The translations under genes and the position numbers were made by a program. The notes under the pieces are model-generated. The model saw only the letters and a program-made list of their open reading frames with translations. It was not told the DNA's origin and did not search any database. DNA of 64,000 bases from Rhynochetos jubatus (lineage: Eukaryota > Chordata > Aves > Eurypygiformes > Rhynochetidae), in assembly GCA_027574665.1 (NCBI GenBank), contig CM050658.1:25875098-25939097 (forward strand), in the 5' to 3' direction. Position 1 is the stretch's first letter. The number at the start of each line of letters is the position of its first letter. This document shows, in pieces, positions 44,091 through 58,500 of this stretch.

Positions 44091-47000
44091 AGTCTGCTGG
44101 CTTCACAGAGATGTCTGAATTAGACCTGATACCTAACCTTTAAACAATTAGTGCTAGATGAGCAGGAGCACATCCATAGTAAAACCAGAATTTCCCTTTC
44201 ATCTCTAGGATTTGACATTATCTGAGTTTTTTGACCTAATTCTCTTTCCTGAGCTTGACTGTTTCAAAGATTTTCTTGCATGTCTCCTGTATTATAGATC
44301 TCCATTACCCATTCCCTAAAGACCAGATGTAATACTTTCATCCATCTTGTGTGGATATTACTGCCTGCTGCAACAAATCATTGCAGTTTTAGTAGCTTTA
44401 GATGGATATCTATGTAATCTCATCATGACCTGACCAGCAGAATCCCACTACTTACTGGCACAGTGATCTTTCACATTCATCATGTGAATATTCAAGTGCT
44501 CGGATTTTACTAATGGGAGTACCCTGGAGAGAAAATAATAAGCTTCAAGGAAAGCAAATATTAATCTTTGTTTTTGAGATATTTGCTGAAAACATTTTAA
44601 ATTGCACATCTATCTGATTTTAAAATTTACAAGTTGAACCACGTTTGGTTATTTACATTAGTTGGAGAGCACAGTCAATAAAGTAGGACTTGTGCGAGGG
44701 AAATTTCAGTGGAAGTTAATTACAGGTAATCAGGGAATAGACAAAGTATACAATAATGAATCTTAATGCCACAAAGTTAATGAGAATTTTCTCATTAATT
44801 TCACGGTGGACTAGACTTCATGAAAGACCTATCTGACAGGTAATTTTTCCAATCCATGAATCAGTTTCATGTTGATAACTAGTTGCTGAAATAATTTTAG
44901 TAACTAAGAATGTATGAAAAGTTAGATTTATTTGCAGATGATTCATAAATACAAACCAAAAATTGACAAAATTAATTATTTGCTTTGTTTAATTCTGCTT
45001 CTTTGCCTGTAACAGCTGGCAGTAGCAGTTAGTATCACTAGCTCTTTGTGGCTGAAAAAGTTAACCTGATTGAAGTGATACAGTTCATTCCAGAGCAAAA
45101 TCTTCAGTCAAAACCAAAGTTATACAGTGAGTCAGGGGATTGAAGAATAAAAATACTAGGCTTGCTATTTGTGAGTGGAAGTAGGATCCAAAAGAATGCT
45201 TTCTACTTTGGGAAGCAGCTGTAGATTTTGTAATGATGCTTTTCACGGTAAATGATGTTTCCAAATGAATATGCTACAGATATCAGAAGGTCTATAAAAC
45301 TTTAAGGTTTAATTTTTGTGAAATCAATAGGGTTGTAAAACAAAGCGTAGTCCATTATCATTCCCTATTTTTATTGCACAACATAAATTTTGGAGGGGTA
45401 TTGTGGGTTTTGTTTGCTTTTGTTTTGGTGAATTTAAGGCCTTGAGATTTGTCAGAATGTAAATCTGAGAAACTTCATGAAGAGGAGAGATGTCACGTGA
45501 CCCAGGCTGTAAATGGACTTCCCCTCCTCTCCTTGAGTGGAGAAATCCTTGCCCTGCTTATGTCTTTGCTGAAAGGAAGAAACTAATTTGGTTTTCATGC
45601 CTATTTTTTTTCCTGGACATCATAATAAATTTAACAAAGCCCCTGGGGTTTTAATCGTGATTCTTAACTGAAGTCTAGGTTCAGAGCATAGACTTATTGG
45701 TAGCTGTATTTAACATGGAGGTGGCCAAGGATAGACCAAGGGCTGGGGTTTGTGAGACAAATTTCTGTAGATCTGAGGAATGAGTCACCACAGGTGGATG
45801 CAGGGCTGAAGAGGAAACCTAACCCATGACAAGAGGGAGAAAAGTAGTGGCTGGAAGGGGTGAGGGAGTCACACTGGGTGAGGCTGTGAGAGGGAAGGGC
45901 TCTGGAAAGGCTGAGCTAAACCAAAAGCCAGCGGAAAGGAAAAGAATAAGGCAAAGCTGAAAAAGATGTGAAGGAGAAGAAAGGACACAGGCAAGGTGGG
46001 ACAGTCAATTGCTCAAGAAAATCAAAGTGCTGGGGATATTTATATATGTAAAGTTTAGTCTCATGTGCTTGTTGTCTCATATTTCTAACACACGAGAATA
46101 ACCACTACTACGACTGCCAAAGTTGCTCATATCCTGTGGTAGAAGAATCAGCTCCAGGCATCAACTTTAGCAGAATTTACTTTTGCTAGATAAATAAAAC
46201 CCACATTAGCTGCCAAATACAAATTATCACATGAGTTGCTATTATGCTTGCTCAGTCTCTGGTGTATGGAGTAGATATTACCGACTCATCTCACACGAAT
46301 GGCTCAGCAGGTGGCTGATAATGGCTTTAGGCTGATACCAGGCAGGATCACGGTGCGGGGCAGAGTCACATTTCTAGTCAGTGTATCGAGCCACTCTGGA
46401 AACCACAGCTCAAAACCACAGCTGTCATTCAGCATCCTCCCTGCAAGACATTCTTGGTACTCTGAATTCACTTACAGCAGTTTTTTCACCCTTTGGGTCT
46501 TCCTAGGGCAATGTAATTCATGAAATGAACAAACAAACCATACTGTAGATACTGCAGGGTTTTTAAATTTACTTTTCTGGTTTTGATTTTTTTTTTGTTA
46601 GTCATATTTCTTTTATGCTGTATATTAGTGTCCATACAGTGCAGAGCAGTACAATGTAAGGCTGGAGGGCAGTCAAAAGAAAATGTTCCCCTTGTGTGCA
46701 TTTTTTTTTACATTTGCAGTTCAGATCCCTGAAAGAAAAGGTATGCTATTTGTATTTATTTCATCTTTGGTGTTAAATGTAGTCTGAACTGCTGAGGTGG
46801 CTGCTGCTGTTTCGGGTACCCCTTCCAATTTATGTCATAACTCCTAAAAACTGGTGACGTACTGACTGCTGGGAAATTATATAAAAGAACTCATATTAAT
46901 TCCAGAATGTGAAAAGATGCTCCTAGTATCCCTCTATTCACTTAAAATGGCTTCCTTATTCATCTTTGTTCCAACAAGCCAAGAAATAAAGTTCAGTGCA

Positions 47001-50000
47001 GAGAAAGGTATATTCTGGGTACTAGCAGTCTGTGTATGTCCCATTTCAGGGGCTGAGCAGTGCTGGAGGGACCCATTTTTCTGCCTGCTGTAGCTCTCTT
47101 GATTTTTCTTTTATCCAGATGTCAGAGGACCTACAAACTTTAGATGCTCTTAAAAATGATCATAATAAGGGAAGATGATCGAACGTAACTGGATTGTACT
47201 CTTGCAGCTGAATTGCTATGGATTTTAAAGAATGTAAAATCTCATTGTGAAACAGCCATCTCTCCAGCCCTCAGCTACGCTCTGCGACCTTGCTCGCAGG
47301 GGGCAGGGTCGTACTTTGCAAATACCTTTGCTCTTTCCAAGGAGATGGCATGTAGCTTGCAGTTCTACTTTTGTATAAGCCTGCTTGCTATAATTTGTGA
47401 CTCTGATTAGTCCTTCTCCTATTGCAACCAGTAACAGACATTGTTGCCTTCAGTTTTATGGAGCTGTGTTGTCTTAGAGCAAACTGGTGATGATTTTGTA
47501 TCAGCTGTTGCAATGTAGCACCTATTTTCAGGGGTATGAAAGGATCTGTTGTAGAAAAATAAGATATAGTCCCAACCCAGTGAAGTGGGAACTTACTTGG
47601 GCCCAAAGTGTATTTCACAAGTAGTAGCAATTGAATTCAAATATGTGTATTTTTTTTTTCCTAAGGAAGTTATATTTTGCTTAACTTATTTCATTTTACA
47701 CATAAGTAAAGAACATAAGAAAATATTTGCCAATGTTATGTTGTGTTCTCTTATATACAAAGAATTTTATCAAAACCAAAAAGAAATTAATTATTAACAA
47801 GTCACAGCATACAACCATTAATTATTGTAGAGATATTGCAGCTTATCTGTAGAGTTCAATTGCAGCAAATAGTGGCAAAGTTGGATTTTGTATACCTTTA
47901 TGACTATAAAGGATATAGGACAAAGGGTAATTTTATTATTTCTGTTTTAACTTTTATATGACCATATAAAAAATATGTATGCAGGAGTAAATTCTTTCCT
48001 TATATGGGTCCCCCTTACGAGTAGATCCTTCTGTTAAAAGATTGTTTTGCTGGATAGCTTATCGGTGTCTCACAAGCATATTCATGTTCTTTGTTCTTGA
48101 GAAGATATTTGTTCCCAGGCTGTATTAACACAAATTGTTTCTCTGTGTAGTGTATATATCTGCATAATTATGGAAATACGTCACAAATAATTCTACAGGG
48201 CACAGCTTTCATTTTCTTCTGCAGTGATATCTAACAGCAGTATAATTATGTGCTGCAATATGTGGTGATATCCTTAACTTGCAAAGACAAAGTGTCACAT
48301 CTAATACAGTACAAACCTAATAGGGTAATACAGCATGACAGCAGTGAGTTCAGACTGCACGCTCAGGTATATGTTGGGATACATGTTGGAACAAAGCAGG
48401 AGACAGAGTTCAGGAAGCAGAAGGATTGTGACATTTCTAAAGCTAGAAGTGTAACAGTGATACTCTCCTCTCCTTTTGTTTTGTATGTTAGAAAATTTCT
48501 GATTGCCCAGGAACTGGTTATTTTTTTTCCAGACATCTTCCTTCTTTATTATCAAAACCCATGATATTAAAAAGTATCTGGTCCACAATTGGTATTTGAC
48601 TTAAACATAGATTTATTTTTTTTTTTTAAGGATTTAATCTACTATTTATGTAGCCAGATATTACATTGTGTTGACTTTACAGGTAGTGCTTCACCTTACC
48701 TTCAGCTATGTTCATTTTTGTGACGTATGATTGCAAGTAGTATCACACTAAAAATTAAGGAATTATGGGTAATCTGAGTTCAAGATAGGGCTTGGACCAC
48801 TCTCAGAAAAGCAGTGCAAACTGCTGTCTCTGGCAGGCTCCAGGAACTCTGTCATAGGTTCGAAAGGTTTCTGCTCCTGGGATGACCTTCATGATGCACA
48901 GCTGAAAGAATCGTGTATTATTAACAGATATGAATAAGGGAACTTAGGTATCAGGTATATAGGAGGATTAGAACAACTAGGTGCTTGAAGAGTTCACTTT
49001 ACATTGAGCAAGTGCAGTGGCAGTTGGTGTACCTGTGTTCAAGGACCAATTTTATGCAATTAAACATGATAGATAATTTCGGAATAAGCTATTTTTACCC
49101 AATATGTACAGCTTGTTAAGGATAAAAATATTTCTGATTTTTTTTCAGTCGGTCATATCTCAGAGTGGTCTTGTCATTCAACACAATTTTCCCTTGCACA
49201 TTTTTGTCATGTTTTCAGCCTAAACATTCAGTGCCAGCAAGGTGAGGAAGGTATCCCAGACAAGGTGCATAACAGTATTTTGGGAAACCTGGGGAATGAA
49301 AGGCTGTGTGCATGGAGGCACGTCAGTAACAAGCACTGGCACAAAGAATGGTAATGTTAGCACAGTAAAAAGCATACGTGCCAGTGCTTGGTAGTGGAGT
49401 CCAACTCCACTGTAAGTAAATTGTTCTTTTGTATCCATCCACTGAGAGGTTTGTAGGTGCTACATACCACCTAAGGCAGGAGCAAATAATGAATAACCAT
49501 TTAGGGGAGAAGTAAAATTTCTCAACCCACTTTCATGTCCACATATAAAGACTGCTTTTCTTTTTCTGCCCTTGCAGAAGTGGAAACTCCTTCTTTTCTG
49601 GATGACAAATACTCCTGGAACAGGTCAAGGCAACAGCTTCTCTCTGCCAAGCCAAGTATTAGGTGTACCTGGAGGGAGTATACAGGATCTGGTTGTATGG
49701 CTGGGGCAGAGTCCAGACTCTTGTGGAATGACTCTTCCATGGGTCACTGGCTGCAGGCATTACCTCCTGGAGCACCTAGATGGTAAAGGTCAGTTCTAGC
49801 ATAGGGTACACAGACACACTGGTTGCTATAACTCGGTCTGCCAGAAGCAGCTATGTGAACAAATTCCAACATGGACTGTACAGCAGTGCTTTGCGGTCTG
49901 CAAACAGACTCCTGGGCTGCACTCCTGGAACCCCTGCTCTGATACGGTTGTTTCTGTCAGAAGATGTTGCAGTCCAGAAAACTCATATATAAGTAATCCC

Positions 50001-53000
50001 AGTATCTGAGGCCACTTATAAACACCAGACTGTTTCTGGAAGTCCTTTTCGCTATATGGTTTCTCATTCTGTTATCTTGGCCTCTTTCCCTCCTCCTTAA
50101 TTTGTCACTTGAGAATCTGCATAAAACGAAGAATGGAGCACATTCAAATGAAAGTTCCTGGAGCTGAAATGTTGCAGCTGTTCTGTCTCTGTGGTCTCTT
50201 AAATCAGACTTGCAGTTTGTATTATTCGTGCTGAGGAGAGTTAAAAGCCTTAGAAAAAGTTGCTGTTGGCATCTGCGGCAGAGGGTACCACCACTTTGCA
50301 ACACAAGAGGGGACATGAGCTCTTGAGAGCTGAAAGCGCTGTGGATTTTATCAGCGTGAGCAAATACAGTATGCGCAGCCCTGTGAAAAGGTAGCTTCGA
50401 GTCTTCAACCTAATGAGTGCTCTTAGGGCGATTAAACATGAATTTTAACTTAATGAAGGCTTCTGGGCTCTGCAAGACATCAATATCCTGTCTGATTTCA
50501 CTGCTGAAACGTATCCTAACTGGTAAACTCCTATCACTGGTGTGAATGGTTCTTTCCTGAAATGACATATATGAAATATAAATCGTTCCTCTCGGATATG
50601 GATGCTTTCTCCAAACATTAACACACTGTACTTGTTATCAGAATTCTGAGAATTTTTTCCCCCATATCCACTGATTGGACACTGCAGCTGGCTACAGTGT
50701 GGAGAAATGGAAAGTGAAACAAACCTTTTGTAATAGTGTTGCTACTGAGCTCCGATGATGATGGTTGTGGCTCTGAATGTGTTTAAAAGTGAAATGTTGC
50801 ACCTTTTATTCATTTGTATGTTGCTGTATGTAAGATGAAATGCAGCCCCATCCCTCAGCCTCCTTTCACCTGCCATCAAATGAGTTTACAGACAGGCAGC
50901 AATCCCAGATGTACCATCTACATCTGAGAATGTCTTTTTTTTGTGCCTTGTCTTTGCACAGACAGAAGATAAAAACTGGCACATCCTGGGAGCTGGGCAG
51001 CCAAATATCTTTAGATACTTTTGGAAGAATGTGTCTGTCTGTGGGAATGTGCCTTGAAGATGGTGCCCAGCTGGTGGTAGGTTGGGTGGGAAAGAGCTCG
51101 TTAGTTGGCATCAGTTGAATTTAAAGGCCAAACCAAAAGCAAAAACCAAGTGCAGTTTGTGTTTAAGAATCTATTCAGTATGCTGGCGTCTTTTTTTTTT
51201 TCCTTGCACCTTTTTTTTAGCCAATTACAGTTATCTTATTTGATTAATTGAACACAATTAGCTTATTTAGAACTGGAAATTTGATATGTCTACTGCATTA
51301 GACTTGACATCCACTTCAGAGACATCTCTCTATCAGGGAATGGCTTCTTAGAGTCAACCTCAGGATTACATTACAGCTCCTGTCTGTGCTAGAACTGCTG
51401 TGTGTCAGGAGGTCACCATGAATAGTGAAAATCTGTTGCCTGGAAGAATCCAGCCTGACACAGACAACATAAACCTACATTATAATTAGCATGCTGGGAC
51501 TTAATTCCTTGCTAAACATACTACTTCTCTCACTTGGGAATGTAAAAGTGCTTATAAATCTGATTAAAATTCTTATTTGAAAAAAAGATGACGTAGGCTT
51601 GGACTCACTTGGGCATTTAATTTCTCAAATACAGAAGGTTCCATTCTTATAGGTAGGAAGATATAGATAATAGCAGATGGTATGATACCATAATCAGAAA
51701 ATCAATTCATGAAATTATTTTACAAGACTATTTTTGTTTATCTTGGCCAGGCTTAATTTTCTGACTTCGGAAATCAGCACTCTTTCACTACTCTTTGCTG
51801 AAAGACTGTTGCTGACCCTGCCGGTTTCTATGGAACTAACTCCCCAGCACATGGCTAGCAAAGCTGTTTGCCTTTTACACAGCAGAAATTTCAAAGTTTC
51901 AGTCTGTATCTAATTCCCAAACACTTGCTAAAAAAGCCAAGCAGGTGACAACACACAGGAAAAAAAGAACCATCCCAGCATAAAAAATGGTCTTGGATGC
52001 AGAAAGTTATAGTCTTCTACAGCTCAGCTTTCTTCGCTTTACAATTTTTTGCCTTTCAAGGTGTTTTTCTTTTTTTTTAACCTCAGCTCACTGGCATTTG
52101 GCTTAAAAGGACACCTCAGAAAGGTCTGTTGATTATAGACTGAAGACAGCCTTATTTGAAGAAGAGGATTTACAATTAGGAACAGATATAAAGATACATA
52201 AAATGATGTGAAACTTTTTCTGAAGTGGTTGTAATTTATACTTGAAAGGGTCATAGTGACATTGCTTCCCTGCACTTATATTGGATGCTTTATCTTAAGA
52301 TCTCGAAGGGTTTTATGGACTGAATTTAGTAGTAGTATAATCTCCTCCTTCACCTTTAACGGGTTGCAATGGCAGAGCAGGAGAAAAGCTAGGAGTGGGC
52401 ATTAACAGAATCCACAATGTCCTCTCAAATTTAGGGTGGCATGCTGTCTCCAATAAATGATGTGCTGTCACCTGGACCTTGCCAGGCTAGCTATAGCACA
52501 TAGAAGATCACAGGTGCGGCCAAAACCTGATCTGGTCGAAAATATTATACAGGAGGAGGTGTAAAAGCTTCTGTCAAAACCAGAAGCAGAACTGTGTAAT
52601 GAAGCTGGGGAGCAATTGCACATGAATTCAGATAATGTCAATGGCTACCCTGGATCTTAACGCTGATTAGTTGTTTAGACCCTCCCTGTATGTTCAGGGA
52701 ATGGAACAGGCACTTCTGCCACACAGTTTCTGATCTGTTTTAGATGTTCCTCTTAGGACCATTAACTAGAAAGGGCTTTAAAGTTAGGTGAAATTGCCTC
52801 CCTGCTCCCAACTGAAAGCAAGCACTTAGTGGTGTTAAGGCTGGGCTGAGAAGAGAACTTTTGATCCCAATTTTTTGATTCCTGGGTGAAGACTCTAGTA
52901 GAAAGAGAGTAGTAAAGTAATTATGATTTTAATGAAAGTTTCATGAACTGCTGTGCTTAGTACTGGACTGCAGGTGGTATTTATGCAGTGAGAGTGCTGT

Positions 53001-54949
53001 GAGTTTTCTTCAACAATTACATCCAATGACCCAGAGACCAAAGTGGAGAAATGATGTCTTTATGTCTAATGCTTGGTCCACAGCAGATAAATATTTATGT
53101 CACTGAAGAGTCATGGTGCTGAGTGTGTAAACACATTTTATCAAAGCGTCTCCAGGAGTGTGCAGTTAAGTAGCCATTCAATGTGGCTTTTTTGGTTGCT
53201 TTGTGAACACAGAACAGCTGTTTTGTGTGTCACACAGAGTTTGGGGGTTGTGGTAACTTGTTCTATATGACACCAAAAACCTTTCCTGGAAATGGGTATC
53301 ACAGCCTTAGTATACAGATGATGGAAAGGGCTGTGTTGAATATACTTCATAGGTTTTTCTTGCCATTGGAGCAAGCATGGAACTGATCTGGCTTTCTCAA
53401 TACTTGGCATGAACAAAACATTAAGAGAAAATAGATGGGAAATAGCCTGGTCTAGCTTCCTTCAGTTAGTGAAACTTAATGAAGGCTTAACGTTGGTCCT
53501 GCTGGGATCCTTCAGCAGCTTTGAGGCAGTTAAGGAATTACCTTATATAGAGCAGGTATTCCCTAGGAACGCCTCCTGCTTTCTTTATAGAACAGAGTTT
53601 TATGGTCTTTATAGATGGTAAGGAGTGCCTTCCCAATGGATTTCCTGTGCCTCCTTTGTGCCCAAGGTTTCCAGTGGTTAGAGAGACTGTTTTCTTGTTG
53701 GTTTCAGTTTTTCTGGGCTGATGGCTTCTCCTCTGCGGTTTGACTGGCACACTGTGATGTCAGCTCCCTCACTTTTCTCCAGCCTGATTATCTATTTGGT
53801 TGTCAAATCCTTTCAGAGCTCCAATTATTTTCTAAATGTTAGTCTTGAAGTTTTTCCAGTCTCCCCGTTAGCTTTCTCACAGGGATGCAAAGTGATTTTT
53901 CCCAAGGGCATACTGAATTTTAAGCTCTCTAGCTGCACACACGTATTTATTATAAAAGCCCTGTGGTGTCAAAGACGAGGCAATTGGTTGTGACAGGGCG
54001 ACTTCAGGAGTCTCGCTGCTCTGCTGCTGCAGCTGGCCAAGAAACAGGCACTGAAATGGACTGATAACTATCTTACATGTGCCTGAGATAGGCTTAAATA
54101 CTTTTTTCTTTTTGAAGTGACACACAGAATGTGTGCTTCTCTAACACCTTTTTGACAACTGACCCTAAACAATAGTAATGGCGTACGGAAACACAGTGTT
54201 ACAGACCCACCTGGACTGAGTAGTTGTGTCCCCCACCTCAAGAAAGAAGTACCAGTTTCTATGTAACAAAACCAAGAAATGATAAGCAGGAAAATGAAAA
54301 CTTCCCCAGCTCTGAAATGTAAAGATATGTTCCTAAAGCATTTGTATGCCTGCGTTTCTCACCAGTGTGCTGTAGGGAGCAAGATTTGGGAAGCTAAAGG
54401 ACAAGCATAGATGCTTGTACGTTCTCCTCTGAAATCCACAGCAGAATCGTACCTTTTGGTATGCATAGTATATGGGGTACGATTTGTATAGATATGTGGA
54501 TTAGATTTTCTGGACTGATGTGACTCCTTTGATCAGTTTATTTTGTGGGCTGATATTTCTTGTTCTTATAAGCCTTTGCATTTCTTGCTCCTCATTTCTG
54601 TGTCTAAACATCTCACTTTAACTTTTTCACATAAAACTCCTAAGAGGTAAGGTTGTAGTTGAAACTTGGAGAATTGAAACGACTTTAATAAGCTTCCATA
54701 AGCAGTTTGTGAGAGGACAGGGACAGAATTTAGGATCTGAGAGGCTTGGCACCAACATAATTTCTAATAGTGCTCTGGTTCTTTGGGAGGGCTTTCCCTC
54801 TGGGGATTTGCCTTATGTGTCTTTCAGGAGCTCACTGTTGAGTTTGATTTAGTGTTGTCCCAGAGTCCTCCTTTTAAAAATGTTTTTCAAATCTGTTTTT
54901 TATGAACTTGATTTTAATTCCCTTCTGTTATATAAAAACATCATGATTG
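44091..54949. other. AT-rich stretch with no gene seen
   Basis: Only short frames (none above 120 codons). Purine-rich, GC-richer DNA at about 45810-46010. T-runs near 48611 and 51191. No RNA gene or transposon recognised. Confidence 0.5.
44777..44798. repeat. Perfect 10-bp inverted repeat with 2-nt spacer
   Basis: TTAATGAGAA, TT, TTCTCATTAA. The arms are fully complementary. Confidence 0.9.
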
Positions 54950-55543
54950 CAGAACCATAGAATGGTTGAGGAGGTCATCTTGCCCAATCCCTCTGCTGAA
55001 GCAGGGCCCTAGAACTGATTCTGGTCCATGTCCAGATGGTCTTTTTCATATCTCTGAGGACAGAGACTTCACAACCTTCCTGGGCAACCTGTGCCCGTGC
55101 TCAGTCACCCTCACAGTGAAAAAGTGTTTCCTGATGTTCAGACAAAGCCTCCCGTGTTGCAGTTTGTGCCTATTGCTTCTGGTCCTGTCACTGGACAGGA
55201 ACCACTGAAAAGAGCCTGGCTCTGTTGTCTTTGTATTCTCCCTTCAGGTATTTACGCACATTGATAAGACCCTTCTGAGCCTTTTCTTCTCTAGGTTGAA
55301 CACTCGTGACTTCTCAACCTTTCACTGTAGTAGAGATGCTCCAGTCCCTTCATGGTCTTCATGGCTTTTCATTGCACTTTCTCCAGCAGCTCTCACTTGT
55401 ACTGGGAAGCCCAGAACAAGACCAAGCACTGTAGTTGTCTCATTAATGCTGAGTAGAAGGGCAGGATCACCTCCCTCAATCTGCTGGCAACACTCTTCCT
55501 AATGCAGCCCAGGATACCGTTAGCCTTTGTTGTGGCAAAGGCA
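54950..55543 (-). mobile_element. CR1 LINE 3' end, older copy, 5'-truncated
   Basis: The plus strand reads CATAGAATGGTTGAGGAGGTCATCT-like sequence, then TGGGCAACCTGTGCC, CAGTCACCCTCACAGTGAA, GGTATTTACGCACATTGATA, and ends near CAGCCCAGGATACCGTTAGCC. This is the avian CR1 3' region in reverse complement, about 594 bp. It has many substitutions and indels and belongs to a different, older subfamily than the copy at 38966. No functional reverse transcriptase. Confidence 0.92.
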
Positions 55544-58500
55544 ATTATATTCTTATGGTTTTAAGGAAGGTTTTAGGGTTTTGTCTTCTCTCCTGAAATG
55601 TTCATGTTTGTGGGTCTCTGACCTATACTGAAAGAAGAGAGCAGCTTTAGACAGAAATATTTTTCTCAAAAATGTAGACAGTGCTTTTAAAGGAGTATTA
55701 ATAAAAATGATAAAATATTTAGGGCATTCTGACAAAAAATACTTCTGCTCTGTTTCTTGATTTTTTTACTTTTCTGCATTTAGTGATGCCTTATTTTCAA
55801 CAGTTCTGGAGCCTCCACAGTTTCTCAAATTTCTGTAGAAAAAGGGATTGGAAAAATGCCTTTCAGGCATCTGTTTAAAAATAAAATAAAATAAACATTT
55901 CTTTTTTCTTTTGCAGGGCAAGCAGAAATGTTACATACCTGCAGACTGCCAATGCCACTCCCTCTAGAGAGCCTGTGTAATAGGTTTTGAATTCTCCCTT
56001 GCCTTAGCCTATTTGGATTTCACTTTTTCCATTGCATAGTGTTGTTTTTACAAGAACAGCATGTAGCTTATTAGTGCAATTGTCTTTATCTTTTGTGTGG
56101 CTGTGAAGAAGACAACAGAACAAGGAGTTTCACTGATAGGAATTTCCTTAACAAAAGCTGGAGGCAATATCGTTCTCTAGGTTGTATGGAGTGGTATACA
56201 GAAGTCTTCAGGAAGACATCTAGATTGTATTGCTGTAGGGTGTGATAGATATATTAAAATGTGCAGGAAATTGAAGGAGAGGATTCCTCCTAGATCAGGT
56301 ATCTCTAAGAATGGATCCTGCCAGTCTGGGAAACGGCTGTTTTATTTCAGTGTTCAATCTTTATGTTTGTATTGGCAGGTGGAAATCTACCTAAATATCT
56401 ATATCAATGCAGTTAAACCTTAGCGATGTACTTCTGAGGACTGGATCATGCTGAAGGTTCCTTATTAACCAAACTTCAAGGTGAACAGCAGACATGAATC
56501 TCCTGTGCCTGAACCGTAAATTGAGCATATCAGTGAAAATAACCAAAGTGAAGGTGAAAGGAATCTTTGCAATGTGCTGCACTTCTGCTTCCCAATAGTG
56601 ATGCAAACAAGGATCAGACTTGAATGAGAGGGCAGAAAGAAAGAACATTTGGAGGTGAAATCTGGAATGAAGCACAGTTCCTTAGAGACAATAGAAAAAT
56701 CTCTTGTGAAGGAAGGCACTGATGATCAGAAAAAGAGGACAAAGAAGCAGGATGTAACAAGAGGTAAGAGATGGTTTCCAGGTGTCATGGGGACATATCA
56801 CAGGCTGCCTTGTGCAAAGTGTTCCTGGGAAACATCCCAGTTTGCTTTGGAAATACTTCTTAAAGTCCAATGCTACTTGAGACCTCCTTCTGAATTGGGA
56901 GTACGAAACCTCTCTCTGTGTATAGGCACTTGAGAATGTGGCATCCCAGGCCACCCTGACTCCAGAAAGTCTGTTAAAGGACTGAAATCAGCAGGGAATT
57001 GCTGAACTCCTCAAAAGCTATAAAAAGGTTACACTTGTGTTTTGGGTGGAAATTTTGATATGACTTTTACGTAGAGGTTACTCAACTGTGCATCCCTGGA
57101 GCAATATGGTATGCCGTGGAGCTACGTCTACTGAGCACCACAAGCCAAAGCATGAGAAACAGAAGACCTGTATCCTGTTCTCACCTCTGTCTCTGATATG
57201 TGTCTTAATTTTGGGTAGCACACAATTATGTCTCTAGAGCTTAACTTGCCTTGTCTGTGTGTTATGTAATAGCCCCTTGATAGAGCTTACTTCATACAAT
57301 GTTGCACTTGCAAAGGGATATTGTTACAGAACATGTGGTGGATAGAAATTAGGTGGCTTTAAGTAATTGACTGATTTGTATCCAGAGGATTCATATGGGA
57401 GCTTTGTATACTAACGGTGAGTAGGAGCTTCACGTTATATGGAGGTCTAGACTGATCTTTTTCTGTAATTCTTTCCTTTCTTTTATTTTTGCCAAATCTT
57501 GAAAGGCTATCAGTACACTGTCCAGATTTCTATAACAAATAACTGTGATGTACGAACATGGAAAGCCTACTGTAAAAAAATAAAAAAGGCAACAAACTTT
57601 AAATCCTTTCAGATACATTATTCACTACATACATTTAAGCCAAAAGCACTGTATATACAGCCTGTTCCTATTGCACTGGGATTTCAACCCTTGTTTTAAA
57701 ATTTCACTTTGTGCTAAAAATTGCACCTAGCTGTAATAAATTTTTAATAATAATGAAAGTGTTATAAAAGTACAAGGAATAAAATAGCAGAGGGTTGTGG
57801 AATGATATTAACACGGTATGCTTCTCATATGGTTAGTAAGAATTGCCACTTTTAATCATAACCATACATCTCTAAATCCTTCGTAGGTTGAAATAATTTA
57901 GTGTTGTGAAATCAGTCATGAAAGTTCCTTGACCTGAAAGTTTGCCAGTTTAGAGAATGGAAAAACAGGCCTAGCAAACATAAGTGTATTGAAATGTTTT
58001 AGAATATAATAAATAAATTCTGTTAAATTCACTAGGGCAGATTCAAGAATACATAAAGTCTATTTGTACTTTGACTGGATGCTTTGTGCAGGGCAGGTTT
58101 GGAACAGCCTTCTGAGAGTGAATTTCAGTGATTTATTAGATTGGTGAAAATTTTTATGTATCCAGATCTGGGCACTGTAAGGAGATCTTTCATTCTCTGA
58201 CATTTGTAGCAGTCACAGTGTATGCCTGCAATATAAAAAAAAAGAAAAGAGCTTACCTTGTACAACAAGGACTTCACCATCTCATTTGCATAGATTTTAA
58301 AGATTCATTTTGGATTAAACATTCACTCTGCTTTAATAAAAATCATAACCAGTAGTCACAGATATCTTCACTGTATGTTCTCTTTTTAAAAGAGTATCTC
58401 CACTTGGTATAAAACATGGAATGAAACTTGAGCTGCCTAAAAACTGACTCAGTTCAGGGCTCAATCTCACTGCTGCTGAGCATGAGGATTTGTATTTCTT

